This document shows positions 1 through 6,530 of a DNA stretch of 9,518 nucleotides, in pieces (the first letter of the stretch is position 1; the number at the start of each line of letters is the position of its first letter). The notes under the pieces are model-generated. The model ran no database searches and was not told the origin of the DNA. It worked only from the letters and a program-made list of their open reading frames with translations. The DNA lies in NCBI GenBank assembly GCA_020853455.1, contig JADYYV010000202.1, positions 1 through 9,518 of the forward strand, in the 5' to 3' direction. The stretch comes from Alphaproteobacteria bacterium (GTDB lineage Bacteria > Pseudomonadota > Alphaproteobacteria > Micavibrionales > UBA2020). The translations under genes and the position numbers were made by a program.

Positions 1-528
1 CTTGGACGCCAGCAGGTCCATCAGCGCGAGCAGCACGCCCGATACCACGAAAACGATGTGGAGGATGATCATCCAGCGGATGTCGTCGGGTTTGTAGTTC
101 TGGAGGTCCATGAACACCTTCAGCAGGTGAATGCCCGAAATGGCTACGATGGAGGCGATGAGTTTCAGTTTCAATGCCGAGAAATCGACATTGCCGCGCC
201 AGTCGAACTGGTCTTCGTCGTCTTTCGTATCAATCTTCGACACGAAGTTTTCGTACCCGGAGAAAATCACGATCAGCACAAGATTGCCCGCCAGCGACAG
301 GTCGATCAGCGACAGCGCGGCCAGAATCGCGTCCGACTGGCTGATATTGGGAATCTGGCCGAGGAAGTGGACAAGTTCCTGCACAAAGGACGACAGCAGC
401 AGCAGCAGCGACAGCGACAGGCCGATATAAAACGGCGCCATCAGCCAGCGGCTGATATAAAGGCCGCGTTCGATCGCCAGTTCGACCTTTTTCAACACGG
501 GCGGCTGGGCGGATTTGGGCTTGGTCAT
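1..528 (-). CDS. yqhA: YqhA/UPF0114-family inner-membrane protein (3' end outside window)
   Basis: The reverse strand is open from an ATG at 528 to the window edge, 176 codons without a stop. Family-typical segments are an N-terminal YISRWLMAPFYIGLSLSL (residues 24-41), SLIDLSLAGNLV (73-84), the very characteristic FSGYENFVSKID (89-100), and SIVAISGIHLLKVFMD (126-141). From memory, these match E. coli YqhA closely. Four hydrophobic stretches (about 30-55, 67-90, 121-138 and 152-174) indicate a multi-pass inner-membrane protein. E. coli YqhA is about 164 residues, so little is likely missing. The start is supported by AAGGA about 8 nt upstream and a plausible promoter at 564-593. The family has no firmly established biochemical role and I infer none. 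It is transcribed divergently from acpP. The run of CAG triplets here encodes leucines of the first membrane segment. Confidence 0.9.
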   Translation of the reverse strand, partial: MTKPKSAQPPVLKKVELAIERGLYISRWLMAPFYIGLSLSLLLLLSSFVQELVHFLGQIPNISQSDAILAALSLIDLSLAGNLVLIVIFSGYENFVSKIDTKDDEDQFDWRGNVDFSALKLKLIASIVAISGIHLLKVFMDLQNYKPDDIRWMIILHIVFVVSGVLLALMDLLASK

Positions 529-563
529 CGGCGTTTTCCTTAACAAATTGAATCTGCGGGTTA

Positions 564-593
564 TTTTTAAACGGCAGCCCGCCGCAGCGTCAA
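564..593 (-). promoter_or_regulatory. Candidate sigma-70 promoter for the yqhA-family gene
   Basis: Reading the reverse strand, TTGACG (593-588) is followed after 18 nt by TAAAAA (569-564). These match 4 of 6 positions at both the -35 and -10 consensus. The predicted start near 557 gives a leader of about 28 nt that contains the AAGGA ribosome-binding site. This is the best promoter-like pair in the 231-nt divergent gap. For acpP on the other strand the -10 candidates are weaker: TAAAAT at 646-651, and TG-T-GATATT within about 693-701. Neither has a convincing -35. Confidence 0.45.
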
Positions 594-759
594 CTCTGGT
601 TTATTCCGTCCCCCGCCCCATGTTACGTCAGACCCGCGCCGCTCTTAAAATTATGGCAAATGCGCTTTTGAATATTTGCAAAGCAGCATTTATGTGATAT
701 TCAGACCGTCACGCAAAAAGATTGCGGCAAGTTTTAACGTAACCAAACGAGGACTTGTA

Positions 760-1002
760 ATGAGCAACATCGACGAACGCGTCAAGAAAATCGTGGTCGA
801 GCATCTGGGCGTCGACGGCGCGAAAGTGACCGACAACGCGAGCTTCATCGACGACCTGGGCGCAGACAGCCTCGACACCGTCGAGCTGGTCATGGCTTTC
901 GAAGAAGAATTCGGCATCGAGATCCCCGACGACGCGGCTGAGAAGATCCAGACCGTGAAAGACGCGATCTCGTTCATCGCACAAAACGCCAAGGCCGCTT
1001 AA
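760..1002 (+). CDS. acpP: Acyl carrier protein AcpP
   Basis: This is an 80-residue acidic protein. It carries fatty-acyl intermediates as thioesters on a 4'-phosphopantetheine arm and presents them to FabF and the other type II fatty-acid synthase enzymes in the cytoplasm. The modification site is Ser37 in LGADSLDTVE (33-42). The recognition helix ELVMAFEEEFGIEIPDDAAE (42-61) and the C-terminal helix also match the family. Length is normal. The start is fixed by GAGGA at 749-753, 6 nt before the ATG. An in-frame upstream ATG (676) would add 28 residues that no ACP carries. A strong terminator follows at 1029-1070, so much of the transcript should be monocistronic, in keeping with the high ACP demand. 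fabF lies 541 bp downstream beyond the GxxExxY unit. Confidence 0.98.
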   Translation: MSNIDERVKKIVVEHLGVDGAKVTDNASFIDDLGADSLDTVELVMAFEEEFGIEIPDDAAEKIQTVKDAISFIAQNAKAA

Positions 1003-1028
1003 CAGCGCCCGCGTGTGAACGCCAGTTA

Positions 1029-1070
1029 AAATGGCCCCGTTTCTGTTTCAAGCAGGGCGGGGCCATTTCC
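1029..1070 (+). terminator. Rho-independent terminator after acpP
   Basis: A perfect 11-bp stem pairs 1029-1039 (AAATGGCCCCG) with 1058-1068 (CGGGGCCATTT) across an 18-nt loop. The 3' arm ends in TTT. It lies 26 nt after the acpP stop. The short T tract suggests that termination may be incomplete, which would allow some read-through toward fabF. Confidence 0.8.
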
Positions 1071-1087
1071 TTGAACACTGTTGCAGG

Positions 1088-1523
1088 AATTTCCCCCACG
1101 AATGAACGCGAATGCACACGAATTGATCTTCAAGGATGAAGTGTATCAGATCGTCGGCACCGCGATTGAAGTCAGCAACACGCTGGGCTCGGGTTTTTTA
1201 GAAAAGCCTTATGAGCGCGCGCTGGCAGTGGAACTGGGAATGCGAAGCATTCCCTTTGAACAGCAGCGGCAATATAGCATTCTGTACAAGGGCGCTGTCG
1301 TCGGGGATTACATACCGGACCTTATCGTTTATGGCAAGATCATCGCGGAAGTGAAAACAATCGAGCGGATTGGATCAAAAGAACGCAGCCAGCTTTTAAA
1401 CTATTTAAGAGCGACTGGCATGAAAGTCGGAGTTATCTTGAATTTCGGCAATGCCAAGCTTGAATGGGAAAGACTGGTCGCATGATTATTCGCGTTTATT
1501 CGTGTTTATTCGTGGGCAAATTT
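1088..1523. repeat. Inverted arrays of a 10-bp repeat bounding the GxxExxY gene
   Basis: The left array (1096-1124) reads as CCACGAATGA, ACGCGAATGC, ACACGAAT: three copies of C(A/G)CGAAT at 10-bp spacing. The right array (1487-1515), read on the reverse strand, has CACGAAT, CACGAAT and CGCGAAT at the same spacing. Aligned as inverted repeats, the two 29-nt arms agree at 23 positions. The similarity continues outward, with one 1-nt gap, to AATTT at both ends (1088-1092 and the complement at 1518-1523). The left array overlaps the start of the gene and encodes NANAHE. The right array begins just after the stop. The whole interval is about 436 bp and contains only this gene. No obvious target-site duplication was found. 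Confidence 0.75.
1102..1485 (+). CDS. GxxExxY protein (PD-(D/E)xK nuclease-like superfamily)
   Basis: This is a 127-residue protein of the GxxExxY family. The name-giving motif is visible as G31-FL-E34-KP-Y37, preceded by the usual VGTAIEVSNTLGSGF. A PD-(D/E)xK-like core follows: D73 in YIPDLIV, E83-V-K85 in IAEVK, and Q97 in SQLLNYL. The ending GVILNFGNAKLEWERLV is standard for the family. Members are annotated as nuclease-like, but I know of no established physiological role. I start at ATG 1102 because it matches the usual N-terminus; AGGAA lies 12 nt upstream, which is far. A TTG at 1081 would add seven untypical residues. Base composition looks lower in GC than the flanking genes. It sits alone between the acpP terminator and fabF, enclosed by inverted 10-bp repeat arrays, which suggests an insertion rather than an ancestral operon member. 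Confidence 0.85.
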   Translation: MNANAHELIFKDEVYQIVGTAIEVSNTLGSGFLEKPYERALAVELGMRSIPFEQQRQYSILYKGAVVGDYIPDLIVYGKIIAEVKTIERIGSKERSQLLNYLRATGMKVGVILNFGNAKLEWERLVA

Positions 1524-1543
1524 ACTAATTCGGAGAAGTTCAA

Positions 1544-2815
1544 ATGAGACGCGTTGTTGTGACCGGCATGGGAATTTTGAGCCCCTTGGGCAGCGGCCTC
1601 GATCATAACTTGGCGGCGATCACCGCCGGCAAATCGGGCCTGCGCAAGATCAGGGGATTTGACGCATCCGACCTGCCGAGCCAGGTCGCGGGCGAAGTGC
1701 CGCTGGCGGTCGAAGGTGTAACCGGCGAAGGCCTGTTCGATGTGAACAAATACATCGAACACAAAGAACAGAAGAAAATGGATGTGTTCATCCAGTACGG
1801 CTATGCCGCCGCGGTCGACGCGGTGGAAGACAGCGGCTGGAAACCCACCGACGATGAATCGCTGTGCCGCACCGGCGTGCTGATCGGGTCGGGCATCGGG
1901 GGCTTGCAGAACATTCAGGACACCTCGATCATGATGGCGGAAAAGGGCCCGCGTCGCATATCGCCGTTCTTTATCCCCTCCTCGCTCATCAACCTGACAT
2001 CGGGTCAGGTTTCCATCCGCTACGGATTCAAGGGCCCGAACCATGCGGTTGTCACCGCCTGCGCGACCGGCAGCCATGCGATTGGCGATGCCGCGCGCCT
2101 GATTGCGTTCAACGACGCCGATGTGATGGTGGCGGGCGGATCGGAAGCGGCGATCTGCCGCGTCGGCGTGGGCGGTTTCGCGGCCTGCCGCGCACTGTCG
2201 ACCAGCTATAACGACACGCCGGAAAAAGCGTCGCGCCCGTTTGATAAAGGCCGCGATGGTTTCGTGATTGCCGAAGGCGCCGGCGTTGTGGTGCTGGAAG
2301 AATACGAACACGCGAAAAAACGCGGCGCGAAAATTTACGCCGAAGTGATCGGCTACGGCCTGTCGGGCGACGCGTATCACGTGACCTCGCCCGCCGAAGA
2401 CGGCAATGGCGGTTTCCGCGCGATGCAGGCGGCATTGAAGCGCGCGAATGTGAACCCCGAAGCGGTCAATTACATCAACGCGCATGGCACATCGACGCCG
2501 CTCGGCGACGATATCGAGCTGGGCGCGACCAAGCGCCTGTTCGGCGACGCGATCAAGGGCATCAGCATTTCGTCCACCAAATCGGCGATCGGCCACCTGC
2601 TCGGCGCCGCAGGCGCTGTCGAGGCCATTTATTCCGTCATGGCGATCAAGACCGGCATTATCCCGCCGACGCTGAACCTGGACAACCCGTCGGATGTGGC
2701 GGCGGGCCTCGACCTTGTCCCGCACAAGGCGAAGCAGCGCGAAGTGAATATCGCGCTGTCGAACTCGTTCGGCTTCGGCGGCACCAATGCCAGCCTCGTC
2801 TTCCGCAAGGTATAA
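1544..2815 (+). CDS. fabF: Beta-ketoacyl-ACP synthase II (FabF)
   Basis: This is a 423-residue thiolase-fold condensing enzyme. It elongates acyl-ACP by decarboxylative condensation with malonyl-ACP in the cytoplasm. It begins MRRVVVTGMGILSPLG, typical of FabF. The Cys-His-His triad is visible: Cys173 in VTACATGSHAIG, His314 in NAHGTSTPLGD and His351 in SAIGHLLGAAGAVE, with the conserved Lys346 just before. The glycine-rich NSFGFGGTNASLVF (407-420) closes the active site. KAS II-type FabF is preferred over FabB because of the Cys-His-His pattern, the length and the location beside acpP. GGAG at 1532-1535 lies 8 nt before the ATG. mltG starts 6 bp downstream, so the two are probably cotranscribed. 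The acpP terminator and the GxxExxY unit lie upstream, so fabF may need read-through or a promoter within that unit; I see no clear one. Confidence 0.98.
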   Translation: MRRVVVTGMGILSPLGSGLDHNLAAITAGKSGLRKIRGFDASDLPSQVAGEVPLAVEGVTGEGLFDVNKYIEHKEQKKMDVFIQYGYAAAVDAVEDSGWKPTDDESLCRTGVLIGSGIGGLQNIQDTSIMMAEKGPRRISPFFIPSSLINLTSGQVSIRYGFKGPNHAVVTACATGSHAIGDAARLIAFNDADVMVAGGSEAAICRVGVGGFAACRALSTSYNDTPEKASRPFDKGRDGFVIAEGAGVVVLEEYEHAKKRGAKIYAEVIGYGLSGDAYHVTSPAEDGNGGFRAMQAALKRANVNPEAVNYINAHGTSTPLGDDIELGATKRLFGDAIKGISISSTKSAIGHLLGAAGAVEAIYSVMAIKTGIIPPTLNLDNPSDVAAGLDLVPHKAKQREVNIALSNSFGFGGTNASLVFRKV

Positions 2816-2821
2816 TCCCGC

Positions 2822-3808
2822 ATGGGCAGATTCCTGAAGTTCCTCTTCACCTTCGCGGTCGTCGCGGGGCTTGGCGTGGCTGTGCTGGGCTGGCTTTATA
2901 TCGGCCGCGAACTGCCTAGGTCAGGGCCGCTGCAAACCGAAAAGATCGTCTATATCCCGTCCGGCAGCGGCGTGCGGCAGATCGGCGATGTGCTGGCAAA
3001 AAACGGCGTGATTGCCGATGAATGGATGTTCCGGCTGGGTGCGATGATCACGAAGGTCGGCGGCTCCCTGAAGGCAGGCGAATACCAGTTTCCCGCGAAA
3101 ATTTCTGTGGCGGACACCATCAAGCTGCTGCAGGCGGGCAAGGAATACCAGCGCCAGCTGACCATTCCCGAGGGGCTGACATCGTATGAAATCGTCGAGC
3201 TGGTAAACGCGGCCGAGGCATTGGACGGTACGCTGGATATTTCCCGCCTGCCCGCCGAAGGCACGCTGCTGCCCGAAACCTATTATTACACCCACGGCAA
3301 AAAACGCACCGAGATCATCGACCGCATGGCCGAAGCGATGAAAAAAACGCTGGCCGAATACGGGGCGAAGCGCGACCCGAAAAGCATCATCAGGAACGAA
3401 AACGAATGGGTGACGATGGCTTCGGTGGTGGAGCGTGAAACCGCGCTTGCGGCGGAACGGCCGCGCGTGGCGGGCGTGTTCCTCAACCGCCTGAAAACCG
3501 GCATGCCGCTGCAATCCGACCCCACCACGATTTATGCCGTAACGGAAGGCAAGGGCAAGCTGGGGCGTTCGCTGACCACCGCCGACCTGCGCATCGATTC
3601 ACCCTATAACACCTATGTCGCCGCCGGCCTGCCGCCGGGCCCGATTGCGAATCCGGGGCGTGAATCGCTGCTGGCGGTTTTGCAGCCGGAGGAACATCAA
3701 TATCTCTACTTCGTCGCCAACGGCACGGGCGGGCATGCTTTCGGCCGCAGCCTGGAAGAACACAACGCGAATGTCGCCAAATGGCGCGCGCTGCAGCGGC
3801 AGAAATAA
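2822..3808 (+). CDS. mltG: Endolytic murein transglycosylase MltG (YceG-like)
   Basis: This is a 328-residue inner-membrane protein with a large periplasmic domain. Family members cleave nascent glycan strands within the chain, producing 1,6-anhydro ends, and are thought to limit strand length during peptidoglycan synthesis. One membrane anchor spans about residues 7-27. A LysM-like subdomain covers about 38-105, with VYIPSGSGVRQIGDVLAKNG and LKAGEYQF. The catalytic region has ASVVERETALAAER (200-213), where E204 aligns with the catalytic glutamate, then VAGVFLNRLKTGMPLQSDPT (217-235) and SPYNTYVAAGLPPGPIANPG (260-279). All key segments are present and the length is normal. It follows fabF by 6 bp. 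AAGG at 2807-2810, inside the end of fabF, may serve as ribosome-binding site, suggesting translational coupling. The fabF-mltG order is common in alphaproteobacteria. Confidence 0.96.
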   Translation: MGRFLKFLFTFAVVAGLGVAVLGWLYIGRELPRSGPLQTEKIVYIPSGSGVRQIGDVLAKNGVIADEWMFRLGAMITKVGGSLKAGEYQFPAKISVADTIKLLQAGKEYQRQLTIPEGLTSYEIVELVNAAEALDGTLDISRLPAEGTLLPETYYYTHGKKRTEIIDRMAEAMKKTLAEYGAKRDPKSIIRNENEWVTMASVVERETALAAERPRVAGVFLNRLKTGMPLQSDPTTIYAVTEGKGKLGRSLTTADLRIDSPYNTYVAAGLPPGPIANPGRESLLAVLQPEEHQYLYFVANGTGGHAFGRSLEEHNANVAKWRALQRQK

Positions 3809-3879
3809 TCATTTAACCGTGATGTTTCATGCGCTTGGCCCTTTACGAAAGCTTCAGCCTTTTCTGCTAGGATAAAATA

Positions 3880-4491
3880 ATGGCTGGCAAACGCACCGCA
3901 GACGTCGCGCATCTCGACCCGAACTTGCTCAAAGGCGACAGCCCTTTCCGCAACCATTTGCTGATCGCGATGCCGGGCCTCGGCGACAGTTTTTTCCACA
4001 AAAGCGTCGTCTATGTCTGCGCGCACAGCGCGGCGGGGGCGATGGGTATCGTCATCAATCAAAAATTGCAGGACGTAAAATTCCGCGAGCTGCTGGAGCA
4101 GTTAAAACTGCCGCAGCCGCAGGCGATTTTCGAACCCACCGTGCATTTCGGCGGGCCCGTTGAAACGGGGCGCGGCTTCGTGCTTCATTCGACCGATTTC
4201 ATGCGCGAGGATACCGTGCGCATCAACGACAATATCTGCATCACCGGCACGATCGACATTCTGTCGGCCATCGCCGAAGGGCGCGGCCCGCAGCGCAGCA
4301 TCTTCGCGCTCGGCTATTCCGGCTGGGGGCCGGGGCAACTGGAGCAGGAAATGCAATCCAACTCATGGCTGACCGTGCCGGCGGATGACGAGCTTATCTT
4401 CTCGACCGACATCGCGCATAAATGGGAAAAATCGCTGAAGCGTCTGGGGATAGAGCCCGCGATGCTGTCGATGGATGCGGGCAGAGCCTAA
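3880..4491 (+). CDS. yqgE: YqgE/AlgH family protein (UPF0301)
   Basis: This is a 203-residue protein of the YqgE/AlgH (DUF179) family. Hallmarks in order are LLIAMPGLGDSFFHKSVVYVCAHS (27-50), GAMGIVIN (53-60), HFGGPVETGRGFVLH (89-103) and GYSGWGPGQLEQEMQSNSWL (145-164). No signal peptide or membrane segment is present, so it is likely cytoplasmic. The family has been linked to alginate regulation in Pseudomonas, but its biochemical function is not settled and I assign none. The ATG is supported by AGGA at 3869-3872. The same stretch (TG-C-TAGGAT, 3865-3873) also resembles an extended -10 element placed so that transcription would begin at or near the ATG. It starts 71 bp after mltG and may be read with it or independently. 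It ends in a convergent gap filled by a REP-like element. Confidence 0.95.
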   Translation: MAGKRTADVAHLDPNLLKGDSPFRNHLLIAMPGLGDSFFHKSVVYVCAHSAAGAMGIVINQKLQDVKFRELLEQLKLPQPQAIFEPTVHFGGPVETGRGFVLHSTDFMREDTVRINDNICITGTIDILSAIAEGRGPQRSIFALGYSGWGPGQLEQEMQSNSWLTVPADDELIFSTDIAHKWEKSLKRLGIEPAMLSMDAGRA

Positions 4492-4497
4492 TCACAA

Positions 4498-4602
4498 AAC
4501 CCCACCCGAACGTGATCCCCGCGAAAGCGGGGATCTCGGCGACCTTGTGGGCACATGATGCCCACGGGATCCCCGCTTTCGCGGGGATGACGGTAAGGGG
4601 TT
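4498..4602. repeat. REP-like composite palindrome between convergent genes
   Basis: Two near-identical palindromes face each other. The first (4514-4535) has a 9-bp stem GATCCCCGC/GCGGGGATC closed by a GAAA loop. The second (4569-4588) has ATCCCCGC/GCGGGGAT with a TTTC loop and is the inverse complement of the first over about 21 nt. Between them is a third hairpin, GTGGGC (4547-4552) with GCCCAC (4560-4565). Outer AACCCC (4498-4503) and GGGGTT (4597-4602) can also pair. The CCCCGC-GAAA-GCGGGG core with a TGACG tail is the type dispersed as REP/BIME elements in many proteobacteria (recall, not searched). It fills the whole gap between yqgE and the acetyltransferase and could terminate both transcripts, although no long T tract follows. 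Confidence 0.75.
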
Positions 4603-5221
4603 AGAAACTGCTACCACCTAAATTGATGAATTCTTCGGACAATAACGAAAACATCTGGTGGTCGCGCCATTCCTTGTTGATCTGGATGTATTTGCGGGCG
4701 ATGCCTTCGGCGGTGAAACCACAATTACGCAGCACCTTCTGGCTCGCCACGTTTTCGGGCAGCGTGCCGGCCTGAATGCGGTGCAGTTTCAGCGCGGAGA
4801 AACCGAACTGGCAGGCGAGCAATGCCGCCTCGGTCATGAAGCCTTGCCGCGTTTCGCCTTCATCCAGCCAGTAACCCATCGTCGCCATCTGGCCTGCGCC
4901 GCGCACGATGTTGTTGAGCGTCACGCCGCCCACCAGCGCATTGGTGTCGTTGCGGAAGATGAAGAAGGCGTAGCCGCGATCCGTGTCCCATTCTTCGTGG
5001 TAATTGGCAAGGCGGCGGTTGAAGCCTTCGCGCGTCGTGTTGCTGAAGGCGGCGGCGGGGCTCCACGGCTTTAAAAACCGTTCGTTGCGGTTACGCACCT
5101 CCACCCATTCTTCCCAGTCGCTGCGGTCGGGGCAGCGGATATGGATGCGCTCCCCCATCAATTTTAGCGGGAGGCGGGTGTTGCGCGGGGCGCGGTCGTT
5201 TTTGAAGAAGTTGAGGAGCAT
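4601..5221 (-). CDS. GNAT-family N-acetyltransferase, RimJ/RimL-type
   Basis: This is a 206-residue acetyl-CoA-dependent N-acetyltransferase resembling RimJ/RimL, which acetylate protein alpha-amino groups such as those of ribosomal proteins. It begins with RLPLKLMGERIHIRCPDRSDWEEWVEVR (16-43) and ERFLKPWSP (47-55), typical of alphaproteobacterial RimJ homologs. Next come LVGGVTLNNIVRGAGQMATMGYWLD (96-120), the acetyl-CoA loop region TRQGFMTEA (124-132), and HRIQAGTLPENVASQKVLRNCGFTAEGIARKYIQINKEWRDHQMFSLL, which is strongly family-typical. The substrate cannot be deduced. I choose ATG 5221; a longer open frame reaches 5389, but its extra residues overlap the divergent transpeptidase gene and look non-native. 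The ribosome-binding site at 5221 is weak. It converges on yqgE. Confidence 0.9.
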   Translation of the reverse strand: MLLNFFKNDRAPRNTRLPLKLMGERIHIRCPDRSDWEEWVEVRNRNERFLKPWSPAAAFSNTTREGFNRRLANYHEEWDTDRGYAFFIFRNDTNALVGGVTLNNIVRGAGQMATMGYWLDEGETRQGFMTEAALLACQFGFSALKLHRIQAGTLPENVASQKVLRNCGFTAEGIARKYIQINKEWRDHQMFSLLSEEFINLGGSSF

Positions 5222-5254
5222 TTGACGCCCAGAATTGCCTAAAAAACGCTGTTT

Positions 5255-5283
5255 TTGAAGCGCAAATATTCTATATTGAAGCG
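5255..5283. promoter_or_regulatory. Directly repeated TTGAAGCG in divergent promoter region
   Basis: The octamer TTGAAGCG occurs at 5255-5262 and again at 5276-5283, exactly 21 bp apart, about two helical turns. The spacing and position, in the 75-bp gap between two divergent genes, would suit a dimeric regulator. The intervening A+T-rich DNA includes TATATT (5272-5277), which could be a -10 for the transpeptidase gene, though no good -35 lies at the right distance. The evidence is one pair of octamers only. Confidence 0.25.
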
Positions 5284-5296
5284 GAAAAGAGGATTT

Positions 5297-6508
5297 ATGA
5301 CCTATCTGCGCAATAAAACATCCCTGTTTGTCACCGTCTGTGCCGTAGCCGCCCTGTTGTGCGCCGCCGCAACCACCGATGCCGCCCAACCCGTGCCGCA
5401 GCGCAAACCGGCCAAGGAAGCGGCCGCCAAGCCCAAAGCGGCCAAGGCCAAGCCAGCCACCCCCGCCGCCGTGAAAAAAGCCGCGCCGAAAAAGCCGGAA
5501 GCCGACCCGAAAATGGATACCGGCGAAAAGGCGCTGCCCGCGCAGGATGTGGACGAGAATTTGCCGCTGCCCAATTACCCGCGCGGCGCGCGCCCCGCGA
5601 CCGGCGAAATGAAGACCTATTCGCTGAACGAGGAAGACACGTTTATCGACGTCGCACGCGCTTATAAACTCGGCTATGTCGAACTGCGCGCCGCCAACCC
5701 GGAACTGGACCCGTGGTCGCCCGATCCCGGATCGGTCATGGTTATCCCGACCTTCAAGCTGCTGCCCCGCGCGCGGCAGGAAGGCATCGTCGTCAACCTT
5801 GGCGAAATGCGCATGTATTATTTCCGCGGCGCAGGTTTGCCGCCGCTGTCGTTCCCGCTGGGTATCGGGCGCGAGGGGCTTGAAACGCCGCTGGGCGATA
5901 CCAGCATCGTGCGCAAGGCCGCCATGCCGTCATGGCACCCGACCGACCGCATGAAAAAAGAAAAACCGTGGCTGCCCGCAAGCGTGGCGCCCGGCGCATC
6001 GAACCCGCTTGGCACCCATGCCATGTATCTGGGCTGGCCCACCTTCCTGATCCACGGGTCGAACAAGCCCTGGGGCATCGGTCGCCGCGTCAGTTCAGGC
6101 TGCATGCGCATGTATCCGGAAGACATCATCAACATGTTCAATATGACACCCGTCGGCACGCGCGTGACGGTCGTGAACCAGCCGGTCAAAACGGCATGGG
6201 TCGGCGACAGCCTGTACCTTGAGGCCAACCCGTCGATGACGCAAAGCGGCGAGATTGAAATCGACGGTACGCACACCATCAAGCCGCTGGGCGACGGCTT
6301 GCGCGAAACCATCGTGCAGACGGCGGGCGAATTCGCGGGGCGCGTCGATTGGTCAACGGTGAACAAGGTGATCCGCGAACGCCGCGGGTATCCGGTATTG
6401 ATTGCGACGACAGGCCGCGAAGCGGCGTCGGACCGTACCGGCCGCGACACCAGCAGCCGCGAAGAAAACGCGCAGACGCGCGATCGGCCGAAGCAGAAGT
6501 ATAATTAA
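5297..6508 (+). CDS. Exported L,D-transpeptidase (YkuD/ErfK family) with LysM-like domain
   Basis: This is a 403-residue periplasmic enzyme expected to form 3-3 cross-links in peptidoglycan or attach proteins to it, using a catalytic cysteine. A signal peptide covers about residues 1-30 (TSLFVTVCAVAALLCAAA, likely cut near TDAA). It is followed by a lysine/alanine/proline-rich linker (about 31-75). A LysM-like segment (about 106-155) contains TYSLNEEDTFIDVARAY and LRAANPELDPW. The YkuD catalytic domain (about 162-297) has FLIHGSNKPWGIG with His253 and RVSSGCMRMYPEDI with Cys269 and Arg271. The C-terminal tail is polar. It resembles the ErfK/YbiS/YcfS/YnhG group. I start at ATG 5297, after AGAGGA at 5288-5293 (3-nt spacing, short). 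An in-frame TTG at 5255 would put a basic extension before the signal peptide. Cross-linking versus lipoprotein anchoring cannot be decided here. Confidence 0.93.
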   Translation: MTYLRNKTSLFVTVCAVAALLCAAATTDAAQPVPQRKPAKEAAAKPKAAKAKPATPAAVKKAAPKKPEADPKMDTGEKALPAQDVDENLPLPNYPRGARPATGEMKTYSLNEEDTFIDVARAYKLGYVELRAANPELDPWSPDPGSVMVIPTFKLLPRARQEGIVVNLGEMRMYYFRGAGLPPLSFPLGIGREGLETPLGDTSIVRKAAMPSWHPTDRMKKEKPWLPASVAPGASNPLGTHAMYLGWPTFLIHGSNKPWGIGRRVSSGCMRMYPEDIINMFNMTPVGTRVTVVNQPVKTAWVGDSLYLEANPSMTQSGEIEIDGTHTIKPLGDGLRETIVQTAGEFAGRVDWSTVNKVIRERRGYPVLIATTGREAASDRTGRDTSSREENAQTRDRPKQKYN

Positions 6509-6530
6509 TCTTCTAACACAACTTTCCAAC

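Noticed and set aside
393..420. CAG triplet run resembling a microsatellite or phase-variable tract
   Set aside because: It is short and interrupted, and encodes the Leu/Ser-rich core of a membrane segment. Leucine codon preference explains it.
58..543. 161-codon forward frame rich in Gln, Arg and Asp at the window start
   Set aside because: This is the shadow of the yqhA-family gene on the reverse strand, whose YqhA motifs are clear.
676..759. 28-residue N-terminal extension of AcpP from ATG 676
   Set aside because: AcpP begins at MSNIDERVKK with a well-placed GAGGA. The extension matches no ACP and covers the promoter and leader region.
1496..2725. 409-codon open frame antisense to fabF
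   Set aside because: It mirrors fabF in the opposite frame. Its product is Arg/His/Gly-rich without recognisable motifs, while fabF has every catalytic residue. Long antisense frames are expected opposite GC-rich genes.
4422..4604. Short forward frame running through the REP-like element
   Set aside because: Its C-terminal half is a translation of the palindrome, a common artefact of CCCCGC-GAAA repeats, and it overlaps the end of yqgE in another frame.
5222..5389. 56-residue N-terminal extension of the acetyltransferase
   Set aside because: The extension runs antisense through the signal peptide of the transpeptidase gene and is Gly/Gln-rich without similarity to RimJ-type proteins.
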